Shown: positions 17,989 through 25,946 of the stretch, piece by piece
How positions within the stretch are numbered: the first letter of the stretch is position 1
Layout: each line of letters starts with the position of its first letter
NCBI RefSeq assembly: GCF_001499995.1
Contig: NZ_LQIU01000019.1
Span: forward strand, 1-64,000
Direction of reading: 5' to 3'
DNA from: Mycobacterium sp. IS-1496
GTDB lineage: Bacteria; Actinomycetota; Actinomycetes; Mycobacteriales; Mycobacteriaceae
DNA length: 64,000 nucleotides
Program-made: the position numbers and the translations under genes
The notes under the pieces: generated by a model
The model's database searches: none
What the model saw: the letters and a program-made list of their open reading frames with translations, nothing else
Told to the model about the DNA's origin: nothing

Positions 17989-18462
17989 GTGGCTGACGCC
18001 GACCGTGCCGCGCTCGAAGCGCTGATCGCCGCGGACGTGCGTGCGCTCTCGGCCGAGTCCGAACAGATCGGGCGGGTCTTCGCAGCCCGACATTCGCTGT
18101 CGTTGAACGACTTTCGCGCGCTCCTGCACGTCATCGTCGCCGAGTCGGCCGGCCGGCCGCTCACCGCGGGCGATCTGCGCAGGCAGATGGGCATGTCGGG
18201 TGCGGCGATCACCTACCTCGTCGAGCGGATGATCACCTCCGGCCACCTGCGGCGCGAGTCCGACCCCACCGACCGGCGCAAGGTGATCCTGCGGGTCGCC
18301 GAACACGGTATGGGTGTGGCGGGCGAGTTCTTCGCGCCCCTGAACGACCACACCACCCGCGCGATGGCCGGCATGCCCGACGACGACATCGCCGCCGCGC
18401 ACCGCACGTTCGCGGCGCTGATCGACGCGATGGCCGCGTTCCGGCGCGACCTCGGTGACTAG
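17989..18462 (+). CDS. MarR family transcriptional regulator
   Basis: 157 residues with a winged helix: recognition helix in M-S-G-A-A-I-T-Y-L-V-E-R-M-I and wing S-D-P-T-D-R-R-K-V-I-L, the MarR hallmark D-x-R. GTG 17989 is preferred over TTG 17941 because the candidate operator and -10 would otherwise fall inside the coding region. Likely controls the divergent mmpL-CYP-ferredoxin operon, with an amphipathic or aromatic ligand as in other MarR systems; the ligand is unknown. The 101 bp between this stop and purT hold no feature I can support. Confidence 0.9.
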   Translation: MADADRAALEALIAADVRALSAESEQIGRVFAARHSLSLNDFRALLHVIVAESAGRPLTAGDLRRQMGMSGAAITYLVERMITSGHLRRESDPTDRRKVILRVAEHGMGVAGEFFAPLNDHTTRAMAGMPDDDIAAAHRTFAALIDAMAAFRRDLGD

Positions 18463-18563
18463 CGCTGGGCACCCCCTCATGCGCTCGGCCGCACCGGGGG
18501 AGTCCCGGCGGTGGTGCTACATCGACCTCCGGCTGGGATGACCATCTGGCAGGCTGGCGGGCG

Positions 18564-19823
18564 ATGACTGAACCAACCGACGCCGACTCACCCGTCACCG
18601 ACCCCGAGGTGGTGATCCCGCCGGCGGCGCCGGCCGCACCGAGGAGCACCGTGCTGCTGCTCGGCGCAGGGGAACTCAGTCGGGAACTCGCGCTGGCCTT
18701 CCAGCGGCTGGGTGCGGTCGTGGTGGCCGTCGACCGGTACGCCGACGCGCCCGCCCACGGGGTGGCCGACCGCTCGGCCGTCGTCCGGTTGACCGACACC
18801 GAAGCCGTCACCGCGCTCATCGAGCGGGAGAAGCCGCGGTACGTGGTCGCCCAGTCGGGCGCCATCGCCGCCGACGCGTTGATCGCCGTCGCCGAACGCG
18901 GCGGCGTCGACGTGTTCCCGACCCCGCGCAGCACCCGCCTGGGGCAGGACCGCGAAGGGCTGCGCCGGCTGGCCTCCGATGAGCTCGGCCTGCCGACCGC
19001 CCCGTTCTGGTTCGCCGGGTCGGCCGAGGAACTCGGCGCGGTCGCCCAGCACGCCGGGTTCCCGCTCGTCGTCAAGCCCATCTCCGGCGCGCCGGGGGAG
19101 GGGCAGTCGGTCCTGTTGCGCGCCGAGGACGTCGAACCCGCCTGGCAGCGGGCGATCGCCGCAGGGCGCATCACCCACAACCGGGTGATGGCGGAGACCG
19201 TCGTCGAGGTCGACTACGAGGTGACGCTCCTGACGGTCCGCAGCACCGGGGCGACCGGCCCCACGCTGACGTTCTGCGAACCGATCGGCCACCGCCCCGG
19301 CGACGGCGATGCGCTCGAGTCGTGGCAGCCGCAGCAGATGACGCCCGCCGCGCTCGACGCGGCGAAGTCGATCGCCGCGCGCATCGTCAACTCGCTCGGC
19401 GGACGGGGCGTCTTCGCGGTCGAACTGCTGGTGCGCGGCGACGAGGTGTACTTCTCCGACGTGCGGGCCCGTCCGCAGGACACCGGTCTGGTGACCCTGC
19501 GTTCACAGCGGCTCTCGCAGTTCGAACTGCACGCCCGGGCAGTCCTCGGCCTCGAGGTCGACACGATCATGATCTCGCCCGGTGCGGCGGAGGTCCGTTA
19601 CGCGGGCACCGAGACCTCGGTGGCCGAACCGTCGGGCGCCGACATCTCCGCGGTGGTGGCCGAGGCGCTGGCCACCCAGGAGAGCGACGTACGCCTGTTC
19701 GGCCGACCGGACGAGACCGACGGCCGGCGCCGACTCGGGGTCGCCCTGGCCACCGCACCCGACGTGATCATCGCCCGGGACCGCGCCCGCCGGGTGGGCG
19801 CCGCGCTGCGCAAGCTGTGGTGA
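18564..19823 (+). CDS. purT: formate-dependent phosphoribosylglycinamide formyltransferase
   Basis: 419 residues, ATP-grasp enzyme that formylates GAR with formate and ATP, a folate-independent alternative to PurN in purine synthesis. N-terminal L-L-G-A-G-E-L-S-R-E-L with V-D-R-Y-A-D-A-P-A. ATP-grasp core V-V-K-P-I-S-G-A-P-G-E-G-Q-S. Metal-ligand region F-A-V-E-L-L-V and F-S-D-V-R-A-R-P-Q-D-T-G. The N-terminal ~25 residues (Thr/Pro/Ala-rich) are an extension. Followed 3 bp later by a small membrane protein, then rhodanese and metZ, as in Rv0389-Rv0391. Confidence 0.96.
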   Translation: MTEPTDADSPVTDPEVVIPPAAPAAPRSTVLLLGAGELSRELALAFQRLGAVVVAVDRYADAPAHGVADRSAVVRLTDTEAVTALIEREKPRYVVAQSGAIAADALIAVAERGGVDVFPTPRSTRLGQDREGLRRLASDELGLPTAPFWFAGSAEELGAVAQHAGFPLVVKPISGAPGEGQSVLLRAEDVEPAWQRAIAAGRITHNRVMAETVVEVDYEVTLLTVRSTGATGPTLTFCEPIGHRPGDGDALESWQPQQMTPAALDAAKSIAARIVNSLGGRGVFAVELLVRGDEVYFSDVRARPQDTGLVTLRSQRLSQFELHARAVLGLEVDTIMISPGAAEVRYAGTETSVAEPSGADISAVVAEALATQESDVRLFGRPDETDGRRRLGVALATAPDVIIARDRARRVGAALRKLW

Positions 19824-19826
19824 GCG

Positions 19827-20285
19827 ATGCCCGCTGAACCAGATCCGGAGACGGGCCGCCCCAGCGACCGGCCCACCGCCGCACCGTTCATGATCGCGCT
19901 GGTGATCATTGTGCTCGTCGTGATCGGTATCTGGCTGGTGAACGTGCTCGAGGGTGACCAACCCACCCCCGAACAACTGATCGGCCGGGCCGCCGCCGCC
20001 CAGAACGACGCGCTGCAGCGCGGCAGCTATCAGGACTATCAGGCGTACACATGTCGCGCGGAGCACGCGACGGAAGCGGATGTGCTTGAGCGGCAGCGCA
20101 ACTCGTCCGCCGAACAGGGCGCCCGGTTCATCGACGGCGTGAGCGACGTCGCCGTCGAAGGCGACCGGGCCACCGCCACCGTCACCTACCACTTCGACAG
20201 GTCCGAAGACGACAAGTTCGGGGTGCCGACGACCTTCGTCATGGAGGACGGAGCGTGGAAGGTGTGTTCGACCGCCTCCGGCTAG
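19827..20285 (+). CDS. single-TM protein with Rv0361-like extracytoplasmic domain
   Basis: 152 residues. TM helix at about residues 21-41 (F-M-I-A-L-V-I-I-V-L-V-V-I-G-I-W). The rest is an extracytoplasmic domain: A-A-Q-N-D-A-L-Q-R-G-S-Y-Q-D-Y, a Cys in Y-T-C-R-A, and the end E-D-G-A-W-K-V-C, the same W-K-[IV]-C finish as the protein at 7302-8135. An NTF2-like fold with a possible Cys-Cys disulfide is inferred. Between purT and the rhodanese gene in one likely operon; not present at this place in M. tuberculosis. Confidence 0.78.
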   Translation: MPAEPDPETGRPSDRPTAAPFMIALVIIVLVVIGIWLVNVLEGDQPTPEQLIGRAAAAQNDALQRGSYQDYQAYTCRAEHATEADVLERQRNSSAEQGARFIDGVSDVAVEGDRATATVTYHFDRSEDDKFGVPTTFVMEDGAWKVCSTASG

Positions 20286-20304
20286 ATGTGCGAGACTCAC
20301 GGCC

Positions 20305-20718
20305 GTGAGTTATGCGGGAGACATCACGCCCGAGGAGGCCTGGCAGATCCTCGACGGCGACCCGAACGCGGTGCTGGTCGACGTCCGCACCGACGCCGAG
20401 TGGCGCTTCGTCGGGGTGCCGGATCTGTCGTCGTTGTCCCGCGATGCCGTGTTCATCGAGTGGAACCGGACCGACGGCACCCGCAACCAGGGGTTCGTCG
20501 ACGATCTGAAGGCCGCGGGCATCGAGCCCGGTGAGCGCCCGGTGGTGTTCCTGTGCCGCTCCGGCAACCGCTCGATCGGCGCCGCCGAAGCCGCGACCGA
20601 GGCGGGGATCGGGCCGTCGTACAACATCCTCGACGGCTTCGAAGGTGACCTCGACGACCAGAAGCACCGCGGCCGCACCGGCTGGAAGGCCGTGGGGCTG
20701 CCCTGGAAACAGTCATGA
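20305..20718 (+). CDS. rhodanese-like domain protein (Rv0390-like)
   Basis: 137 residues, a single rhodanese domain. Active-site loop C-R-S-G-N-R-S with catalytic Cys84; the early V-L-V-D-V-R-T-D-A-E-W motif is present. Rhodaneses carry a persulfide, and the start of metZ overlaps its stop by four bases, so a role in supplying or handling sulfide for methionine synthesis is a reasonable inference. GTG 20305 is the start. Confidence 0.92.
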   Translation: MSYAGDITPEEAWQILDGDPNAVLVDVRTDAEWRFVGVPDLSSLSRDAVFIEWNRTDGTRNQGFVDDLKAAGIEPGERPVVFLCRSGNRSIGAAEAATEAGIGPSYNILDGFEGDLDDQKHRGRTGWKAVGLPWKQS

Positions 20719-21926
20719 GTTCTGACAAACCATCGGTTCGGCGCCCCGCCGAACTGCCCGAAGGGGTCGGTCCGGCCACCATCGGCGTGCGCGGCGGCCT
20801 GCTGCGGTCCGGGTTCGAGGAGACCGCCGAGGCCCTGTACCTCACCTCGGGGTACGTGTACGCGTCGGCCGCCGAGGCGGAGAAGGCGTTCACCGGAGAG
20901 ATCGACCGGTATGTGTACTCGCGGTACGGCAACCCGACCATCTCGATGTTCGAGGAGCGACTGCGGCTGATCGAGGGTGCGCCCGCGTGCTTCGCCACGG
21001 CCACCGGCATGGCCGCGGTGTTCACGTCCCTGGGCGCGCTGCTGGGGGCCGGCGACCGACTGGTCGCCGCGCGCAGCCTGTTCGGCTCCTGTTTCGTGGT
21101 CTGCAACGAGATCCTGCCGCGCTGGGGTGTGGAGACGGTGTTCGTCGACGGCGACGACCTCTCGCAGTGGGAGGAAGCGCTGTCGGTGCCCACCCAGGCG
21201 GTGTTCTTCGAGACGCCGTCGAACCCGATGCAGTCGCTGGTCGACATCGCCGCGGTCTGCGACCTGGCGCATGCGGCGGGCGCAAAGGTGGTGCTGGACA
21301 ACGTCTTCGCGACACCTCTGCTGCAGCAGGGCATGCCGTTGGGCGCCGACGTGGTGGTGTACTCCGGCACCAAGCACATCGACGGGCAGGGCCGGGTGCT
21401 CGGCGGCGCGGTCCTCGGTTCGCAGGAGTACATCGACGGCCCGGTGCAGAAGCTGATGCGCCACACCGGCCCGGCGATCAGCGCGTTCAACGCCTGGACG
21501 CTGCTGAAGGGGCTCGAGACGCTGGCGGTGCGGGTGGACTACTCGAACCGGTCGGCGCAGCGGATCGCCGAGTTCCTCGAGGGGCATTCATCGGTGAGCT
21601 GGGTGAAGTATCCGTTCCTGGAGTCGCATCCGCAGTACGACCTGGCGAAGCGGCAGATGAGTGGCGGCGGCACCGTCGTCACCTTCGAGCTCTCCGGTGG
21701 CAAGGACCGGGCCTTCGAGGTGCTCGACAAGCTGGAGTTGATCGACATCTCCAACAACCTCGGCGACGCCAAGTCCTTGATCACCCACCCCGCCACCACG
21801 ACCCACCGGGCGATGGGCCCGGAGGGCCGGGCCGCGATCGGTCTGGGCGACGGCGTGGTGCGGGTGTCGGTCGGGCTGGAGGGCACCGACGATCTGATCC
21901 GCGACCTCGACCGGGCGCTGAGCTGA
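20715..21926 (+). CDS. metZ: O-succinylhomoserine sulfhydrylase
   Basis: 403 residues, PLP enzyme of the Cys/Met metabolism family. It converts O-succinylhomoserine plus sulfide to homocysteine. PLP Lys220 is in Y-S-G-T-K-H-I-D-G-Q-G-R. Also R-Y-G-N-P-T near residue 70, A-T-G-M-A-A near 97 and E-T-P-S-N-P near 166. Length and order (after the rhodanese) match Rv0391. Coupled to the rhodanese gene by ATGA overlap, and followed with no gap by a small gene. Confidence 0.96.
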   Translation: MSSDKPSVRRPAELPEGVGPATIGVRGGLLRSGFEETAEALYLTSGYVYASAAEAEKAFTGEIDRYVYSRYGNPTISMFEERLRLIEGAPACFATATGMAAVFTSLGALLGAGDRLVAARSLFGSCFVVCNEILPRWGVETVFVDGDDLSQWEEALSVPTQAVFFETPSNPMQSLVDIAAVCDLAHAAGAKVVLDNVFATPLLQQGMPLGADVVVYSGTKHIDGQGRVLGGAVLGSQEYIDGPVQKLMRHTGPAISAFNAWTLLKGLETLAVRVDYSNRSAQRIAEFLEGHSSVSWVKYPFLESHPQYDLAKRQMSGGGTVVTFELSGGKDRAFEVLDKLELIDISNNLGDAKSLITHPATTTHRAMGPEGRAAIGLGDGVVRVSVGLEGTDDLIRDLDRALS

Positions 21927-22307
21927 GTGTCGCGGCGTTCGGAGGCGAAGAAGGCGCGCCGGCGTAAGCGCCAGGCGGCGCGTGGGCCGCGCTGGACGCC
22001 GGAGGCCGAAGACGACGGTCTGGTCGTCGACGACGTGATCACTTCCCGCGGGTGGGAATTCGACGTCGACAACTCGAGTGACGAGATGGTCACGTGGTAC
22101 TTCCCGCCCTCGGGTTTCGAGTCGGACGACGAGACCGTCGAGACGGTGACGCGGATCTGGCTGACCGAGGACGAGGAGTGGCACGTGATCCTGGTCGGGG
22201 CGGGCGCGGACGGGGCCGACTACGTCTTCTCGGCCTACGCCCTGCTCGAACACCTCGAGACCATCGAGGCGTACCGCGCAGGGGATCCCGCGCCGGAGTT
22301 CGCCTAG
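21927..22307 (+). CDS. small conserved protein, unknown function
   Basis: 126 residues. A strongly basic N-terminus (R-R-S-E-A-K-K-A-R-R-R-K-R-Q) is followed by an acidic, aromatic domain (W-E-F-D-V-D-N-S-S-D-E, W-Y-F-P-P-S-G-F, W-L-T-E-D-E-E-W-H-V-I-L-V-G). No signal or TM helix. The GTG start directly abuts the metZ TGA, so it is in the same transcript. The basic tail could bind nucleic acid; this is a guess. Confidence 0.75.
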   Translation: MSRRSEAKKARRRKRQAARGPRWTPEAEDDGLVVDDVITSRGWEFDVDNSSDEMVTWYFPPSGFESDDETVETVTRIWLTEDEEWHVILVGAGADGADYVFSAYALLEHLETIEAYRAGDPAPEFA

Positions 22308-22330
22308 GGCGGGCCGGGGGCAGGTCTCGC

Positions 22331-22386
22331 CGAACGTGCGTCCACTGCGAGATCCGGCCGCATTCTTCGCAGTGAGCGCACGTTCG
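22331..22386. terminator. long inverted repeat between convergent genes, bidirectional terminator-like
   Basis: Left arm 22331-22350 (starting CGAACGTGCG) and right arm 22367-22386 (ending GCGCACGTTCG) are complementary at 18 of 20 positions, with a 16-base loop. It sits between the stops of the metZ-operon gene and the convergent SDR, where a two-way terminator is expected. Confidence 0.7.
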
Positions 22387-22395
22387 AAGGCCGGG

Positions 22396-23259
22396 CTAGC
22401 CTTTCTCGCCGCCCTCGACCACCCCGAGCGCCGTCTGCGCCCGGTCCTCGTAGCTCTTGCGCTCGGCGGTGTCGAACTCGAGGAACACGTTGTCCAGCCC
22501 GAGCTTCCTGTTCATCCAGCGGCGTCCGCGCGGCCCGAGCAACTGGGCCGCCTGCGCGGTGAACCGCAGGAACGGCGGCACCGACACGTGCGTCTTCGGC
22601 TTGTCGAGGGTCTTGACGATCGCCGCCGCGATGTCCTCGGGTTCGACCGGCTTGGTCCCCGCCGTCTCCTTGGTTCCCGAGATCAACTCGGTCCGGGTGA
22701 ACGGGGGCATCACCACCGAGACGTGCACACCGTGCGGCGCCATCTCGTCGGCCAGCGCCGCCGACAGCCCCACCACGCCGAACTTCGCGCCGACGTACAC
22801 CACCTGACCCGGGACGGGGATGACCCCGGACAGCGACGCGATGTTGATGATGTGACCGCGCCGCCGGGCGATCATGTCGGGCAGCGCCAGCTGGCATCCG
22901 GCGATCACGCCGTAGAGGTTGACCTCGATCGACGACCGGATCGCCTGTTCGGACTGACCGAGGAACGGCCCGATCGGCATCACGCCGGCGTTGTTGATCA
23001 GCACGTCGATGTGACCGCCGCCGTCGGTGCGGGCCTTGTCCAGGAACGTCGCGAACGACTCGCGGTCGGTGACATCGAGCGGATACCCCGACACCGGTCC
23101 CAGCTTGGTCAGCTGGGCGACCGCCGACTCCTGCAGCGCCACGTCGCGATCGCCGATGACGACGCGCGCGCCGCGCGCCAGCAGAGCCTTCGCCGTGGCG
23201 TAACCGATACCGCGAGCGGCGCCGGTGATCGCGATGGTCTTGCCACTGATGTTGTCCAT
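22396..23259 (-). CDS. SDR family oxidoreductase
   Basis: 287 residues. Cofactor motif T-G-A-A-R-G-I-G (residues 11-18), N-N-A-G-V, the Ser in N-I-A-S-L-S-G and catalytic Y-V-G-A-K. A C-terminal extension of about 60 residues beyond the core (A-Q-A-A-Q-L-L-G-P-R-G-R-R-W-M) is typical of mycobacterial SDRs acting on lipids or steroids. ATG 23259 begins M-D-N-I-S-G-K-T. Divergent from a GNAT gene with a small palindrome between. Confidence 0.9.
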   Translation of the reverse strand: MDNISGKTIAITGAARGIGYATAKALLARGARVVIGDRDVALQESAVAQLTKLGPVSGYPLDVTDRESFATFLDKARTDGGGHIDVLINNAGVMPIGPFLGQSEQAIRSSIEVNLYGVIAGCQLALPDMIARRRGHIINIASLSGVIPVPGQVVYVGAKFGVVGLSAALADEMAPHGVHVSVVMPPFTRTELISGTKETAGTKPVEPEDIAAAIVKTLDKPKTHVSVPPFLRFTAQAAQLLGPRGRRWMNRKLGLDNVFLEFDTAERKSYEDRAQTALGVVEGGEKG

Positions 23260-23269
23260 GCCGCCGAAC

Positions 23270-23283
23270 TTTACAGGTGTCAA
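23270..23283. promoter_or_regulatory. small imperfect palindrome upstream of the SDR gene
   Basis: TTTACAGGTGTCAA: 6-2-6 arms with one mismatch, 10 bases before the SDR start and 35 bases before the divergent GNAT start. Could be a TetR-type operator or simply a TTGACA -35 element on the minus strand. Confidence 0.35.
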
Positions 23284-23318
23284 ATTTTGATCGGAAGAGG
23301 GTCTGAAAGGGTGATCCG

Positions 23319-23813
23319 GTGATCGAGGACCTGCGGTTCGTGGCCGTGGACCAGACCGACCCGCTGGCCGAACCCCTGCTCGCTGAACTCGCCGTCGAAT
23401 ACGCCGACCGCTACGAGGGCCGCGCCGAGGCGATCCTGGCGTGGCTGCGCCGGTATCCGGCTGCCGAGTTCGCCCCGCCGGACGGCGCCATGCTGGTCGG
23501 ACTGCTCGGCGACACCCCCGTCACCGGCGGGGCGTTCCGCCGCTTCGGTGTGGTCGAGGGAGCCGAGACCGCCGAACTCAAGCGCATCTGGACCGACAGC
23601 GCGCATCGCCGGAGGGGCTACGGCCGCGCCCTGCTCACCGTGCTGGAGCACGAGATCGCCGCCCGCGGCTATCGCCGGATCTACCTCACCACCGGTGACC
23701 GACAGCCCGAGGCCGAGGCGCTCTACCTCGCAACCGGGTATCAGCGCCTCGCCGAACCCCTGCCGGCGGAGGGCGAGGTGTACCCCGTGGCCTTCGCCAA
23801 ACTGCTGCGGTGA
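23319..23813 (+). CDS. GNAT family N-acetyltransferase
   Basis: 164 residues. Acetyl-CoA pyrophosphate loop R-R-R-G-Y-G-R-A-L-L (Q/R-x-x-G-x-G/A form) preceded by the strand A-E-L-K-R-I-W-T. Ends with the beta-bulge region R-I-Y-L-T-T-G and L-Y-L-A-T-G-Y. Acceptor unknown. GTG 23319 has GAAAGG eight bases upstream. Followed 20 bp later by a small membrane protein gene. Confidence 0.87.
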   Translation: MIEDLRFVAVDQTDPLAEPLLAELAVEYADRYEGRAEAILAWLRRYPAAEFAPPDGAMLVGLLGDTPVTGGAFRRFGVVEGAETAELKRIWTDSAHRRRGYGRALLTVLEHEIAARGYRRIYLTTGDRQPEAEALYLATGYQRLAEPLPAEGEVYPVAFAKLLR

Positions 23814-23833
23814 CCGCTTTGTAAGCTGGCGCA

Positions 23834-24142
23834 GTGCCGTTGGCGGTGGGGGTGTCACAGGCGGCCGCGGGGTGGCTGATCCTCCTGGCGGCGGCCGTCA
23901 TCACCGCCGTGGGCGTGACGCTGAGGGCGTTCATCGGCCGCCGCGCCGACCGGCACGTGCTCGGCCGCCTGACCCGGCGGCTGCGGGAAACCGGGCCGGG
24001 GCGGCTCCTGTTCGGCCCCGTGCAGGGTGACGCGCTCGACCCCGAAGAACTCGACCACATGATCCTGATGCCCACGATCGTGGTGGCCTGCGGTCTGTGC
24101 CTGACCGCGGTGTTCCTGCTCGGCTACCGGATCCTCACCTAG
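23834..24142 (+). CDS. small two-TM membrane protein
   Basis: 102 residues. TM helices at about residues 10-33 and 79-98, joined by a basic cytoplasmic-type loop (R-R-A-D-R-H-V-L-G-R-L-T-R-R-L-R). GTG start. No family recognised. Overlaps the stop of the convergent metallo-hydrolase gene by 4 bases. Confidence 0.68.
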   Translation: MPLAVGVSQAAAGWLILLAAAVITAVGVTLRAFIGRRADRHVLGRLTRRLRETGPGRLLFGPVQGDALDPEELDHMILMPTIVVACGLCLTAVFLLGYRILT

Positions 24143-24870
24143 CGCGCGGCCGCCTGCGCGGCCTCGCGGATGGGCCCCCGCCACAGCGGACCGTGGCCGG
24201 GCAGCAGCACATCGGTCTCGAGCGACGCCAACGCGGCGAGGCTGGCCACACACCGCGCCTGATCGTGGTTGAACAGCTCGGGCAGCAGTTGCGGCCGGGT
24301 GTCGGCGAGCAGGGGGTGGCCGGTCACCAGGGCGTCCCCGCTGACCAGTACGCCGTCGACGATGTAGGAACAGTGCCCGCCCGTGTGACCGGGCGTCGGG
24401 ACCGCCCTCGGTGTTCCGGGCAGCGTCGCGGCGACCTCGTCGGTCAGGGCCTGCGCGGTCGGGATGCCGCCGCGGTACGTACCGCCCTTGCGGATGATCG
24501 TGAGCGACCACGTCAGCCAGCGTGGCCGCCATGCATGCCTGGCCACCTCGAGCGGTGAGACCTGCTCCAGGTGGTCGCGTTTGGCGTGGCCGACCTCGTC
24601 GGCGTGGGTGTAGACCGGCACACCGTGCGTCTCGGCGAACCAGATCGCCGAACCGAAGTGGTCGATGTGGGCGTGTGTCAACAGGATCGCGCGGATGTCG
24701 TCGATACCGAAACCCAACCGCCGCAACGAATCCAGGACGTCGGCGCGGTGACCGGGATAGCCGGCGTCGATGAGCACCACGCCCCCGTCGTCGGCCACCA
24801 GAGTCCAGTTCACCAGGTCGGTCTGCGCCAGGTGGACCCGGTCGGTGACGGCCGTGAGGGCTGCTGCCAT
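24139..24870 (-). CDS. metallo-beta-lactamase fold hydrolase (Rv0406c-like)
   Basis: 243 residues. Metal motif T-H-A-H-I-D-H at residues 65-71, then G-H-T-G-G-H, G-D-A-L-V and a terminal L-P-G-H-G-P, which together give the binuclear metal site. Broad family (glyoxalase II, lactonase, RNase-like); substrate unknown. ATG 24870 gives M-A-A-A-L-T-A-V. Divergent from fgd1 with 62 bp between, the same arrangement as Rv0406c-Rv0407. Confidence 0.9.
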   Translation of the reverse strand: MAAALTAVTDRVHLAQTDLVNWTLVADDGGVVLIDAGYPGHRADVLDSLRRLGFGIDDIRAILLTHAHIDHFGSAIWFAETHGVPVYTHADEVGHAKRDHLEQVSPLEVARHAWRPRWLTWSLTIIRKGGTYRGGIPTAQALTDEVAATLPGTPRAVPTPGHTGGHCSYIVDGVLVSGDALVTGHPLLADTRPQLLPELFNHDQARCVASLAALASLETDVLLPGHGPLWRGPIREAAQAAAR

Positions 24871-24932
24871 GCCGCGAGTGTAGGCAGAGGAGTAGAAACG
24901 AGTCGTGCGCACGCGAGGAGCAGGGAGAGACC

Positions 24933-25943
24933 ATGGCTGAACTCAAACTCGGTTACAAGGCGTCGGCGGAGCAGTTCGCGCCGCGCGAATTGGTGGAGTT
25001 GGCGGTGGCGGCCGAGGCGCACGGGATGGACAGTGCGACGGTCAGTGACCATTTTCAGCCGTGGCGTCACGAGGGTGGGCATGCGCCGTTCTCGTTGGCG
25101 TGGATGACCGCGGTGGGTGAGCGCACCGAGCGGTTGCAGTTGGGGACGTCGGTGCTGACGCCGACGTTCCGGTACAACCCGGCGGTGATCGCGCAGGCGT
25201 TCGCGACGATGGCGTGTCTGTACCCGGGCCGGATCTTCCTCGGGGTGGGCACCGGTGAGGCGCTCAACGAGATCGCGACCGGTTATGAGGGGGAGTGGCC
25301 GGACTTCAAGGAGCGGTTCGCTCGGCTGCGGGAGTCGGTGCGGTTGATGCGCGAGTTGTGGCTCGGTGACCGTGTCGACTTCGACGGCGAGTACTACCGC
25401 ACCAAGGGCGCATCGATCTACGACGTCCCCGAAGGCGGTGTGCCGGTGTACATCGCCGCGGGTGGACCGGTGGTGGCGAAGTACGCCGGCCGTGCCGGTG
25501 ACGGCTTCATCTGCACCTCGGGCAAGGGCGAGGAGCTGTACAAGGACAAGTTGATGCCCGCGGTGGCCGAAGGTGCCGACGCCGCGGGCAAGAACGTCGA
25601 CGATGTCGACAAGATGATCGAGATCAAGATCTCGTACGACACCGATCCGGAACTGGCGCTGGAGAATACGCGGTTCTGGGCGCCGTTGTCGTTGACGGCC
25701 GAGCAGAAGCACAGCATTGACGATCCGATCGAGATGGAGAAGGCCGCCGACGAGTTGCCGATCGAGCAGGTGGCCAAGCGGTGGATCGTGGCGTCGGATC
25801 CCGACGAGGCGGTGGATAAGGTCAAGGACTACGTGGGGTGGGGCCTGAACCACTTGGTGTTCCACGCGCCCGGGCACGACCAGCGCCGCTTCCTGGAGTT
25901 GTTCCAGCGCGACCTCGAGCCGCGGCTGCGCAAGCTCGGCTGA
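24933..25943 (+). CDS. fgd1: F420-dependent glucose-6-phosphate dehydrogenase
   Basis: 336 residues, the length of M. tuberculosis Fgd1 (Rv0407). It oxidises glucose-6-phosphate to 6-phosphogluconolactone and reduces F420, supplying F420H2 to mycobacterial reductases. A luciferase-like TIM barrel: [12 protein letters not shown] at the start, T-V-S-D-H-F-Q-P-W with the active-site His, [10 protein letters not shown] and A-A-G-G-P. ATG 24933 has a GGGAGAG sequence upstream. Three bases separate its stop from the convergent glycosyltransferase operon. Confidence 0.97.
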   Translation: MAELKLGYKASAEQFAPRELVELAVAAEAHGMDSATVSDHFQPWRHEGGHAPFSLAWMTAVGERTERLQLGTSVLTPTFRYNPAVIAQAFATMACLYPGRIFLGVGTGEALNEIATGYEGEWPDFKERFARLRESVRLMRELWLGDRVDFDGEYYRTKGASIYDVPEGGVPVYIAAGGPVVAKYAGRAGDGFICTSGKGEELYKDKLMPAVAEGADAAGKNVDDVDKMIEIKISYDTDPELALENTRFWAPLSLTAEQKHSIDDPIEMEKAADELPIEQVAKRWIVASDPDEAVDKVKDYVGWGLNHLVFHAPGHDQRRFLELFQRDLEPRLRKLG

Positions 25944-25946
25944 GGC

